Position numbers and translations under genes: made by a program. The notes beneath the pieces are model-generated. The model worked only from the letters and a program-made list of their open reading frames with translations. It was not told where the DNA came from and made no database searches. 32,842 nucleotides of DNA from Synechococcus sp. UW140 (lineage in GTDB: Bacteria; Cyanobacteriota; Cyanobacteriia; PCC-6307; Cyanobiaceae). This document shows positions 22,853 to 30,087 of this stretch, piece after piece; the stretch's first letter is position 1; the number at the start of each line of letters is the position of its first letter. The DNA is taken from the NCBI GenBank assembly GCA_945860085.1, contig CAMAPJ010000027.1, positions 1-32,842 on the forward strand. The letters run 5' to 3'.

Positions 22853-23590
22853 ATGGCTGAACCCCCGCCTCTGCTGCGGATTAAGGCTGTGGCTGGCGTG
22901 GTGCAAGCCCAACCTTTTGATTGCCCTGCTGAACAACAAAGCAGTCCCTGGCACCTTCCTGGGCAAGGGGCTCTTTCTGGTACGAGTCCCAACACTGCTG
23001 AACTGGGGCCGGGCCCTTCGCCTCCCCCTGGGGGAGGCCCAACAGCTGCCGATTACCGCCAGAACTTGAAAGCCACCCCGGCCGGCTGGCCGGTGCGCTC
23101 CCAGTGGTGCGTCTGGATTGAACCGAGTTCAGGTGGGGCTCAGGCTGGCCCTTTTGAGGCCCGTTGGCTTCGGGCCGTGGAGGCTGCCCTGGCGAGCTGG
23201 CAAGCGGAATTGCCGATCCAGCGTGTTGCCTCTCCAAACCAGGCCCAGGTGCGTCTCTGGCGTCGCAAGCCCCCCCTAGGGCCAGGAGCCGATGGGGCCT
23301 TGCGTGCCAGTCATGGCAGGGCCCTGCTGGAGCTGCGCCAGGTGCAGCGGCTGGGTCAGTGGCAGCTGGAGCCCCAGGTGGAAGTGGTCATCAGCCCCGG
23401 CCAACGGCCCGAGGCGATCCAGGCCACCAGCCTGCATGAACTGGGCCATGCCTTCGGCCTGTGGGGCCACAGCGACGACAGCGGCGATGCCATGGCCGTC
23501 AGTCCCAATGCCAAGCCCGTACTGGATCTCAGCGCCCGGGATCGGGCCACCCTGCGCTGGCTGCTGCTTCAGCCGGGCCTCGGGCCTTAG
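22853..23590 (+). CDS. Predicted matrixin-like zinc metalloprotease (metzincin)
   Basis: The 245-residue product carries HELGHAFGLWGHSDDSGDAM near residue 197, the metzincin pattern HExxHxxGxxxH with the downstream Met of the Met-turn (GDAMAV). Upstream it has an edge-strand and helix (AVEAALASWQAELPIQRVASPNQAQVRLW) as in matrixins. The N-terminal 70 residues are Pro/Gly-rich. No clear signal peptide is seen from the ATG at 22853; a GTG at 22835 adds six residues. Substrate and location are unknown. Similar proteins are annotated as putative peptidases in picocyanobacteria. Confidence 0.83.
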   Translation: MAEPPPLLRIKAVAGVVQAQPFDCPAEQQSSPWHLPGQGALSGTSPNTAELGPGPSPPPGGGPTAADYRQNLKATPAGWPVRSQWCVWIEPSSGGAQAGPFEARWLRAVEAALASWQAELPIQRVASPNQAQVRLWRRKPPLGPGADGALRASHGRALLELRQVQRLGQWQLEPQVEVVISPGQRPEAIQATSLHELGHAFGLWGHSDDSGDAMAVSPNAKPVLDLSARDRATLRWLLLQPGLGP

Positions 23591-23632
23591 TTGGCGAGGG
23601 GCGTCTGGGCGCCTGGGGAGCTGGTTTAAAAG

Positions 23633-23703
23633 AGGCGCCTGGGCACTTTGATTGACTGAAGGCGCCTGGGAGCGCTGATTTACTGAGGGCGCCTGGGAGC
23701 GCC
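23633..23703. repeat. 27-bp tandem repeat, two full and one partial unit
   Basis: Units at 23633 and 23660, and a partial unit at 23687, share AGGCGCCTGGGAGCGCTGATTTACTGA-like sequence (the first unit is diverged in the middle). The third unit encodes the last residues of HisIE, and the second supplies its stop codon. A related GGCGCCTGGG also occurs just upstream near 23608. Confidence 0.85.
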
Positions 23704-24393
23704 ACGGCGCTCGGCCAGTACTGCCTGGACCTGGCGCCAGGGCACGCCGTGGTGGGCTAGAGCGACCTGGAGGTGGAACAGAATGTCGGCGGCTTCGCCG
23801 GCGATCTCGCCGGGGATGTCGTCCTTGCAGGCCATCACGAATTCGGCGCATTCCTCGCCGATCTTTTTGAGAATGCGGTTGTCTCCGCCTTCCAGTAGCC
23901 GGTTGGTGTAGCTGCCTGGTTCCGGATTGGCGCGGCGCCCTTCGATCATCCGCGAGAGCTCAGTGCAGGCGTCAGCCGGTGGCGGCAGGGCCCCGGACCC
24001 CCCGGCCACCGCTTCGGAAACCTTCGCTTCGGAAACCTCGGCAAAGAAGCAGCTGCGGGCCCCGGTGTGGCAAGCGACGTCGCCGACTTGCTCAATGGTG
24101 AGCAGCAGCACATCGGCGTCACAGTCGTAGCGCAGGCCGCGCAGGGTCTGGAAATGGCCGCTGCTGGCGCCCTTGTGCCACAGCTCGGCGCGGGAGCGGC
24201 TCCAGTAGTGCACTTCCCCCGTGGCCAGGGTGTGCTCGATCGCCTCCCGGTTCATCCAGGCCACCATCAACACGGCGCCATCGAGCCAGTCCTGGGCGAT
24301 TGCGGGGATCAGGCCGGCCTCGTTGAAGCGAAGCTGCTCAAACAAGGCCGGGCCTGGGGCCTGAAATGATGCCTGCAAGGGCTGCTGATCCAT
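23680..24393 (-). CDS. hisIE: Bifunctional phosphoribosyl-AMP cyclohydrolase / phosphoribosyl-ATP pyrophosphatase
   Basis: The 237-residue product performs the second and third steps of histidine synthesis. The HisI half shows VAWMNREAIEHTLATGEVHYWSRSR, LWHKGASSGHFQ, the metal site DCDAD and CHTGARSCFF. The HisE half shows RMIEGRRANPEPGSYTNRLL, KKIGEECAEFVMACKD and EAADILFHLQVAL. The linker contains a 15-bp direct duplication (CTTCGGAAACC near 24001 and 24016) that yields VSEAKVSEA. The tail ERRGAPRRPQ is encoded by a tandem repeat. ATG at 24393 is chosen; 24453 would overlap the divergent gene. hisG lies about 15 kb away, so histidine genes are scattered. Confidence 0.94.
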   Translation of the reverse strand: MDQQPLQASFQAPGPALFEQLRFNEAGLIPAIAQDWLDGAVLMVAWMNREAIEHTLATGEVHYWSRSRAELWHKGASSGHFQTLRGLRYDCDADVLLLTIEQVGDVACHTGARSCFFAEVSEAKVSEAVAGGSGALPPPADACTELSRMIEGRRANPEPGSYTNRLLEGGDNRILKKIGEECAEFVMACKDDIPGEIAGEAADILFHLQVALAHHGVPWRQVQAVLAERRGAPRRPQ

Positions 24394-24431
24394 CTGCTCT
24401 GAATCTTCCCGCAACGCCGCTTCCCGCCCTG

Positions 24432-24911
24432 ATGACTGCCCGCCGCCGCCCATCAGCGTTCAGTTGTAGCAAGAGCTTCAGCGGCTATCCCTGCTGCCAT
24501 CGCCAGTGGCGCCATCCCGGCCACTGCCGTTTTGTGCATGGCTACAGCCGCAGTTTCACCGTCTGGTTTGAGGCCTCAGAGCTGGATGGCTACGGCTTTG
24601 TTGTCGATTTCTCCAGCCTCAAGGATCTGGAAGCCCAGTTGGCGGCCCATTTTGATCACACCTTCTTGGTGAACGCCGACGATCCCCTGTTGCCCCAGTG
24701 GCAGGCCCTGCACGATCAAGGCGCCCTCGACCTGCGCGTGATGGCCAATGTCGGCATGGAGGCCAGCGCCGAGCTGGTCTGGGCCTGGGCCAATTCCCTG
24801 CTCCAGGCCCGAGATGGCGGTCGGACCTGCTGTTTCAAGGTGGAAGCCCGCGAAAACGAGAAAAACGCCGCCTGCTTCGAGGCCCTGCCCGAGTGGTTTG
24901 GGACCGGCTGA
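24432..24911 (+). CDS. 6-carboxytetrahydropterin synthase (QueD/PTPS) family, divergent
   Basis: The 159-residue product fits the QueD/6-pyruvoyl-tetrahydropterin synthase fold, whose members act on dihydroneopterin triphosphate in queuosine or pterin synthesis. The segment CCHRQW, then GHCRFVHGYSRSFTVWFEA aligns with the family zinc and catalytic motif, but the usual CxxxHGH reads CRFVHGY, with Tyr where a zinc-binding His is expected. Later parts fit: GYGFVVDFSSLKDLEAQL, FDHTFLVNADDPLLP and VEARENEKNAAC. ATG at 24432 avoids the hisIE start. The family call is reasonable; the reaction is uncertain. It is probably a picocyanobacterial subfamily. Confidence 0.83.
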   Translation: MTARRRPSAFSCSKSFSGYPCCHRQWRHPGHCRFVHGYSRSFTVWFEASELDGYGFVVDFSSLKDLEAQLAAHFDHTFLVNADDPLLPQWQALHDQGALDLRVMANVGMEASAELVWAWANSLLQARDGGRTCCFKVEARENEKNAACFEALPEWFGTG

Positions 24912-24952
24912 GGTCAGCCACTTACCAGCGCTGGTCCACGCCAGGATCGGGT

Positions 24953-25756
24953 TCAGTCCCCCTGGGCCCGGCGCAGGCCCTGGGCCAGGGGGAGCAGCGC
25001 CAGGCAGAGCAGGGCGATCACCGGCCCCGGCGGCAGGTTGATCGCCGGCTGGATTGCCAGGCCAAAGCCCAGGGCGCTGAGCCCCATCCCGATCAGGCTG
25101 GCCCGTAGTAGGGCCTGGCGGAGTGAGCGAGCCCCCACAAGGGCAACTAGGGCCGGGGCACCCATCAGGGCGATCACCAGCACCACCCCCACGGCCGTCA
25201 TGGCACTGACGACGGTGAAGGCGGTGGCCAGGGTCATCCACAGGCGCAGGCGTCGCACCGGCAAGCCGGCGCTGGCCGCCCCCACTGGATCGACGCCGAG
25301 GAACACCAGTTGGTGGTAGCGCAGCAGCAGCAAGGCCACCACCGCCACCAGGGCCGCCAGGCTGACGACCAGATCGCCGTTGCCCGCCGCCAGCAGGTCG
25401 CCGAACAGGATCGCTTCGAGATCGACCCGGATGTGCAACAGGGGGATCAGGACCACGCCCAGGCCCAAAAAGCCCGCCAGCACGGTGTTGAGTACGGCCT
25501 CATCGCGGCTGTCGCCAGGGGTGCCCCCCTGGCTGAGCCGCTCTGCGAGCAGGGCTCCGGCCACGCCGCTGACCATGCCGCCGATCCCAGGGGATAGGCC
25601 CAGGGCCACCGCCAGGGCCAGCCCCGGCAACACCGCATGCGAAATCAGATTGGCTAAAAACAGGCGCCGCTGCACCAACAGCAGGGTCCCGGCCAAGGGG
25701 CAGAGGGCACCGATCAGCAGGGCCAGCAGCAGGGGCAGGGCCCACCAGCGATCCAT
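24953..25756 (-). CDS. znuB: Metal ABC transporter permease, ZnuB-like
   Basis: The 267-residue product is an ABC-3 family permease with about eight membrane segments, e.g. LLLALLIGALCPLAGTLLLVQRR, LANLISHAVLPGLALAVALG (the conserved SHA-LPG motif) and a long final set. The family imports zinc or manganese with an ATPase and a binding protein. Zinc is favoured by context: a Zur-like regulator and a COG0523 GTPase lie in the same 4-kb stretch. It follows znuC by 66 bp on the same strand and is therefore likely co-transcribed. The ATG at 25756 is accepted. Confidence 0.88.
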   Translation of the reverse strand: MDRWWALPLLLALLIGALCPLAGTLLLVQRRLFLANLISHAVLPGLALAVALGLSPGIGGMVSGVAGALLAERLSQGGTPGDSRDEAVLNTVLAGFLGLGVVLIPLLHIRVDLEAILFGDLLAAGNGDLVVSLAALVAVVALLLLRYHQLVFLGVDPVGAASAGLPVRRLRLWMTLATAFTVVSAMTAVGVVLVIALMGAPALVALVGARSLRQALLRASLIGMGLSALGFGLAIQPAINLPPGPVIALLCLALLPLAQGLRRAQGD

Positions 25757-25822
25757 AGGGTCCGGGGTGCCGGTCGGCCAGGGCCCTCCAGATTGCCTAA
25801 CTGGCTCGCCTAACGGGCTCGC

Positions 25823-26518
25823 TTAGCCGCAGCGGTGGTTGCCCACCCGCAGGTCGCCTAGGGCCCGGCGGACCTGCGGGGGGCTGCCATCGGCGAGCAG
25901 CTGGCGATCGAGCACCAGCACCCGGTCGTAGGCATCAAGGTCATGGCCCCAGTCGTGGCTGGAGACCAGCAGGGTGAGGCCGGAATCGCGCAGCTGGCCC
26001 ATCACCTGGAGCAGGGCCGTGCGCGCGGGCGGATCAATGGCGGCGCAGGGTTCATCCAGCAGCAAGACCTGGGCTGGTTGCACCAGGGTGCGAGCCAGCA
26101 AAGCCCGCTGCTGCTGACCACCGGAGAGCTGGTCGAGGCGCCGCTGGGCCAGGCCGACCAAGCCCACCCGTTGCAGGGCCGCCTCGACATCGCAGCAGCC
26201 GGGGCGGGCTGCCACCAGGCGCCCCAGGCCCACCAGTTCCTGAACGGTGATCGGAAATCCCCAGGCGATTTCACCGCGCTGGGGCATGAGGGCCAGCTGG
26301 CGGCGGGCCAGGGGCAGGCTGAGGGGCTGGCCATCGAGCTGGATCGATCCAGCCTCTAGCGGAAGCTGGCCGGCGATCGCCTGCAGCAGGGTGCTTTTGC
26401 CGGCCCCGTTCGGGCCGACTAGGGCCGTGAGGCTGCCGGGCTGCAGGTCGAAACTGACCGCCTCGATCGCCAGCTCGCTGCCGCGGCGCACCGCGAGCTG
26501 TTGGATCGAGAGGCTCAC
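25823..26518 (-). CDS. znuC: Metal ABC transporter ATP-binding protein, ZnuC-like
   Basis: The 231-residue product is a stand-alone ABC ATPase: Walker A GPNGAGKST (about residue 36), Q-loop MPQRGEIAWGFPITVQELVGLG, signature LSGGQQQRALLARTLVQ, Walker B VLLLDEPCAAIDP and H-loop SHDWGHD. The Q-loop with IAWGFP is typical of metal (zinc/manganese) importers. It precedes the ZnuB-like permease. No substrate-binding ZnuA gene is found on either side: the next gene upstream is the divergent GTPase. ATG at 26518. Manganese remains an alternative substrate. Confidence 0.88.
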   Translation of the reverse strand: MSLSIQQLAVRRGSELAIEAVSFDLQPGSLTALVGPNGAGKSTLLQAIAGQLPLEAGSIQLDGQPLSLPLARRQLALMPQRGEIAWGFPITVQELVGLGRLVAARPGCCDVEAALQRVGLVGLAQRRLDQLSGGQQQRALLARTLVQPAQVLLLDEPCAAIDPPARTALLQVMGQLRDSGLTLLVSSHDWGHDLDAYDRVLVLDRQLLADGSPPQVRRALGDLRVGNHRCG

Positions 26519-26745
26519 TCCAATTGCTTGGAAACTGGCCTCAAGCTAGCCAGCGTCTGCCGGGCTGTTCTGGGGCTCTGGCCCCGGGGCCCCGTCCCAT
26601 GAACATCGGGGCCCAGCCCAGTTCACTGAAGACAAGGGCCGCCAGCGGGACGGGCTTAGCGGGACTTGCCCCACGGGCGGGGGCTGGCCGGCGCGCCTCT
26701 CCCCTGAGGCGGTGCCAAAGTGGGGGATCGCTTCTTCAAGCAGGC

Positions 26746-28002
26746 ATGACCCGCACGGCTTCGCGAGCATCGACCGAGTCGGCTGCGGCAGCCGCAGCTG
26801 GCGCCAGTCTCGCCAGGGGAGAAGACACCGCCGCACCAGTCGGATTGCGCCAGACCAGCTTGCCGGTGACAATCATTACCGGCTTTCTTGGCGCCGGCAA
26901 AACCACCCTGCTCAACCACATCCTCAGCAACCAACAGGGCCTTAAGACCGCTGTTTTGGTTAATGAGTTTGGCGAAATCGGCATCGACAATGACCTGATC
27001 ATCGCCACGGGCGAAGACATGGTTGAGCTGAGCAACGGCTGCATCTGCTGTTCGATCAACGGCGAGCTGCTCGAGGCGGTGTATCGAATCCTGGATCGGC
27101 CTGAGCCGGTGGACTACCTGGTGGTCGAAACCACCGGGCTAGCTGATCCCCTGCCGGTGGCGATGACGTTCCTGGGCAGTGACCTGCGTGATGCAACCCG
27201 GCTCGATTCGATCATCACCCTGATCGATGCCGAAAACTTCAGTGACACGATTGACCAGGGTGAGGTGGCCAGGGCCCAAGTCGTGTACGGCGACATTCTG
27301 CTGCTCAACAAATGTGATCTGGTCAGCGAGGAGCGGCTCACGGCCCTGGAAAGCCACCTCAAGGAGATCAAGACTGACGCCCGCATCCTGCGCTCCAGCC
27401 ATGGCGAGGTGGCTCTCCCCCTGCTGCTGAGCGTGGGTCTGTTTGAGTCCGATCGGGTCGTGGCTGCCGGTGAAGCCGCGCCGCCCCATCAGCACGAGCA
27501 CAGTCACGGCCACGATCACAATCACGGCCACGATCACGCCCATGGTCAGGCCCAGCCCCAGGCTGATTCCCCTGTAGAAGCCGATCACAGCGCCTGTGAC
27601 CATGACCATGGCCACTGCGGTCATGACCACGATCCCGCCCCTAGCGAAGCCGCCCAGGCCGATGATCCCGTGCAACGGGCCGCCGACCATCTAGCGATTG
27701 AAGGGTTCACCTCCCTGTCGTTTAGCAGTGAGGGTCCCTTTGGCCTGCGCAAGTTCCAGAATTTCCTCGATAACCAGCTGCCCAGTGGCGTGTTTCGCGC
27801 CAAGGGCATCCTCTGGTTCAACGAGAGTGAGCGGCGTCATGTGTTTCACCTGGCCGGCAAACGCTTTTCGATCGATGACACCGAATGGGAGAGCGAGCGC
27901 AAAAACCAGCTGGTCCTGATCGGCCGCGACCTCAACCACCGCAAACTGCGCCAGCAATTGCAGGCCTGCGTTGCCAAGGATGCCGGCAAGGGTTTCGGTT
28001 GA
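26746..28002 (+). CDS. COG0523 (CobW/ZNG1-type) metal-chaperone GTPase with His-rich insert
   Basis: The 418-residue product is a G3E GTPase: P-loop GFLGAGKTTLLNHIL (about residue 47), EFGEIGIDNDLI, the metal motif NGCICCS (CxCC), VVETTGLADPLPV and NKCDLV. A loop of about 70 residues is packed with His and Asp (HQHEHSHGHDHNHGHDHAHG and DHDHGHCGHDHD), about sixteen histidines, for metal storage or transfer. The C-terminal CobW-C domain ends with WFNESERRHVFHLAGKRFS. Such proteins deliver zinc or other metals to client enzymes. ATG 26746 is chosen over the extended open frame from 26524. It is divergent from znuC. Confidence 0.93.
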   Translation: MTRTASRASTESAAAAAAGASLARGEDTAAPVGLRQTSLPVTIITGFLGAGKTTLLNHILSNQQGLKTAVLVNEFGEIGIDNDLIIATGEDMVELSNGCICCSINGELLEAVYRILDRPEPVDYLVVETTGLADPLPVAMTFLGSDLRDATRLDSIITLIDAENFSDTIDQGEVARAQVVYGDILLLNKCDLVSEERLTALESHLKEIKTDARILRSSHGEVALPLLLSVGLFESDRVVAAGEAAPPHQHEHSHGHDHNHGHDHAHGQAQPQADSPVEADHSACDHDHGHCGHDHDPAPSEAAQADDPVQRAADHLAIEGFTSLSFSSEGPFGLRKFQNFLDNQLPSGVFRAKGILWFNESERRHVFHLAGKRFSIDDTEWESERKNQLVLIGRDLNHRKLRQQLQACVAKDAGKGFG

Positions 28003-28145
28003 TCGGCGCCCTGCCCCCCGGTTGCTGTCCTGCAGCCGGAGCCGCTTAACGGACTTGGGGGCTGGCTGGACGGCGGAAACCACCCCGATTTCAGCAGCGA
28101 TCGACACTCCAAAACCGAAGAGGCTGGCTAGAGTTAGGGGGATTC

Positions 28146-28310
28146 ATGGATGGCTGCATGACGGAACTCGTGTTGTTCACAGCCGTCCTGGCGCTGTTGG
28201 GTCTGCTCTGGTGGCTCGTTGAGAGCTCCGATGATGACAATGGTGGTGGCGGTCTGATGCAGCCCGTGCTGGTGCCTGTTCCCGTCCGGCGCTATCGCCA
28301 AGGTTCCTGA
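28146..28310 (+). CDS. Small membrane protein, function unknown
   Basis: A 54-residue frame starting MDGCMTELVLFTAVLALLGLLWW has one membrane span (ELVLFTAVLALLGLLWWLVES), an acidic and Gly-rich turn (SSDDDNGGGG) and a basic C-terminus (PVPVRRYRQGS). The layout (one helix, then charged tail) is typical of real small thylakoid or plasma membrane proteins, but the sequence is not recognised. A second ATG at 28158 gives 50 residues. It lies between the COG0523 GTPase and the Zur-like gene; a link to zinc is only guilt by position. Confidence 0.5.
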   Translation: MDGCMTELVLFTAVLALLGLLWWLVESSDDDNGGGGLMQPVLVPVPVRRYRQGS

Positions 28311-28401
28311 CGTTCAGAGGTTTGATTTCAAGAATCTCATTCCAAGAATCTGATGCAGGGGTGCAAATCTTGGATCGGATAAACGAATCCCTATTTTGAG
28401 T

Positions 28402-28860
28402 TCAGGTCCCTTCGGCCTGGGCGCAACTGGGACATACTGCCCGAACATTCAAGACGCATTCGAGCAGGCGGAAACCATGCAGGCCGGCGGCCCGTTCACC
28501 GGCCTGCAGAACGTCATGGCTTTCAAATTCTTCGGTCTGGCCGCAGCGCACACAGACCAGGTGGTGATGGTCTCGGTTGGTGTCGCCGGCTAGTTCAAAG
28601 CGGCGGCCGCCATCGGGCAGTTCCAGTTCCTGTAGGAGCTGCATGGAGCTGAGCAGCCGCAGGGTGCGATACACCGTGGCTAGGGACACCTTCTCCTGGC
28701 CCTTGAGCAGCCGTTGATGCACTTCTTCGGCGCTGAGATGGCTGCCCTCGCCGATGCGCTCAAACAGGCCCAGTACCCGCTGGCGTTGGGGTGTCAGCCG
28801 TTGACCTCGACCATTGAGGGACGTGCGCAGTGCCTCCGCCTGGGGGTTGGCAGCAGTCAC
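28402..28860 (-). CDS. zur: Fur-family regulator, Zur-like (FurB type)
   Basis: The product has a winged helix (QRLTPQRQRVLGLFERIGEGSHLSAEEVHQRLL, then SLATVYRTLRLLSS) and a metal-binding dimer domain with RRFELAGDTNRDHHHLVCVRCGQTEEFES and a second CxxC (AVCPSCAQ), giving the structural zinc site CVRC/CPSC. The ELELPDGGRRFEL and HHHLVCVRC patterns fit cyanobacterial Zur (FurB) better than iron Fur. Start GTG 28860 gives 152 residues. The frame stays open to 29058, with an ATG at 28965 inside a tandem repeat, so an N-terminal extension is possible. It neighbours zinc transport genes, supporting the zinc assignment. Confidence 0.87.
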   Translation of the reverse strand: MTAANPQAEALRTSLNGRGQRLTPQRQRVLGLFERIGEGSHLSAEEVHQRLLKGQEKVSLATVYRTLRLLSSMQLLQELELPDGGRRFELAGDTNRDHHHLVCVRCGQTEEFESHDVLQAGERAAGLHGFRLLECVLNVRAVCPSCAQAEGT

Positions 28861-28935
28861 GGTGGGGAGGGCGGCCAAGGGGAACGGGGTAGGGAGAACG
28901 GGGGGCGGGGCGTTGGCCCGGCCGATGACCAGGTC

Positions 28936-29005
28936 GCTGACTGGGCCGGTTCCCAGCCCGCTCATTGGGCCGGTTCCCAGCCTTTTGACTGGGTGGAACC
29001 TGGCT
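28936..29005. repeat. About 24-bp tandem repeat upstream of the Zur-like gene
   Basis: GCTGACTGGGCCGGTTCCCAGCCC at 28936 and GCTCATTGGGCCGGTTCCCAGCCT at 28960 are near-identical; a third, weaker unit (TTTGACTGGGTGGAACCTGG) follows at 28984, with another start of a unit at 29006 (GCTGACTGGGCGGAGCC). The 423-bp gap from 28861 to 29283 also holds an AT-rich spot near 29040-29070 (TTGCAATTGC) and otherwise no gene. Confidence 0.85.
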
Positions 29006-29283
29006 GCTGACTGGGCGGAGCCAGGCGGGAGACCAAGACTTCTCAATAATAGTTGCAATTGCGAATATCTGTCGTCTCAATTGCCGGTTGGCACCAGCTC
29101 CGCCAGGCCTGGATCCATGGGGAGCGAATTCTGCAATGGCCATCTGCCATCGGCCAGGCCCGATCCGGTTCCAGTCGACCCTTCCCCCTCCACCGCATTG
29201 GCAACTCCAGCTTGTTGCGCGCTCCTTGCCAGGGCCCGGTTGCCGTTCCCAGGATGGGGGCAGGATTCCACCGCCTGCTTGCC

Positions 29284-30087
29284 ATGGCCTCTGCCAATAG
29301 CTCGGATCCCCAACAGGCTGGGATCGTCGGTCCAGCGGCTCCAAGGCTGGCCCGGCTCTGGCAGGCGCTGCGCCACACCCCCGCCCTAGTCACGGCGATG
29401 GCGGTGTTGAGTGTGGGTCTGATCGGCTCCAGCGCCGTGCTGGTGAAGGGCTTCCGTACCGCCCGGGACACGATCACGGTGACGGGGGCCAGTACCGAGC
29501 GGATCCGCAGTGACTACGCCGACTGGTCGGTCCTGGTCAGCCAAGGGGGCGACAGCCAGCAGCAGTCCTATGGGGCGCTGCAGCCTTCTGTGCAGCAGAT
29601 TCGGGCTTTCTTGCTTGCCCATGGCCTGCGGCCAGACGAACTCAAACTGGGCTCCCTGAGTTCCGATAAGGAAGAGTTCCGCGATCCCCGCAGCGGTGAA
29701 CTGCGCCAGATCCGCTGGACCAGCCGCCAGACGATTCTGATCAGCAGCGCCGATGTGGACAAGATCAATCGCCTGGCCGCCGAAATCCCGGCCCTGATCG
29801 GCCTGGGGGTGCCGCTGACGATCAATGAACCCGCCTACACCTACACCAAGCTGGCCGAAAAACGGGTTGACATGCTGGCCAAGGCCACCAAGGATGCCCG
29901 CGATCGAGCCTGGGCGATTGCCGCCCAGGCCCAGAGCTCGATCGGGGCGATCACCAATGCCGACACCGGCACGTTCCAGATCACCGCACCCAATTCCACC
30001 GAGGCCAGCAATAGCGGCTCCTATGACACCCGCACCATCGCCAAGGACATCACTGCCGTGATGGCGGTGACCTTCCGGGTTAACTAA
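29284..30087 (+). CDS. SIMPL domain (DUF541) protein
   Basis: The 267-residue product has an N-terminal membrane anchor (TAMAVLSVGLIGSSAVLVKGF) followed by a SIMPL/DUF541 domain: TITVTGASTERIRSDYADW near residue 64, then the region with ISSADVDKINRLAAEI and EPAYTYTKLAEKRVDMLAKATKDARDRAWAIAAQAQSSIG, and ending KDITAVMAVTFRVN. The family forms periplasmic or membrane-anchored oligomers of unclear function. ATG 29284 gives MASANSSDPQQAG; the earlier open region is unlikely to be coding. The stop codon overlaps the end of the convergent HD-GYP gene by 4 bp. Confidence 0.9.
   Translation: MASANSSDPQQAGIVGPAAPRLARLWQALRHTPALVTAMAVLSVGLIGSSAVLVKGFRTARDTITVTGASTERIRSDYADWSVLVSQGGDSQQQSYGALQPSVQQIRAFLLAHGLRPDELKLGSLSSDKEEFRDPRSGELRQIRWTSRQTILISSADVDKINRLAAEIPALIGLGVPLTINEPAYTYTKLAEKRVDMLAKATKDARDRAWAIAAQAQSSIGAITNADTGTFQITAPNSTEASNSGSYDTRTIAKDITAVMAVTFRVN

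Noticed and set aside
22748..22966. Minus-strand frame ending near the DUF2214 gene
   Set aside because: Antisense to the start of the metzincin gene and its leader, with no protein features.
5138..26380. Enrichment of the HIP1 octamer GCGATCGC
   Set aside because: Only a handful of copies were noticed (near 5139, 5284, 19688 and 26373), far from the dense spacing seen in many freshwater cyanobacteria, so no signal beyond background.
29053..29283. Upstream in-frame extension of the SIMPL protein
   Set aside because: The extra 77 residues are compositionally unlike the protein, and the ATG at 29284 is followed by a normal short N-terminus and membrane anchor.
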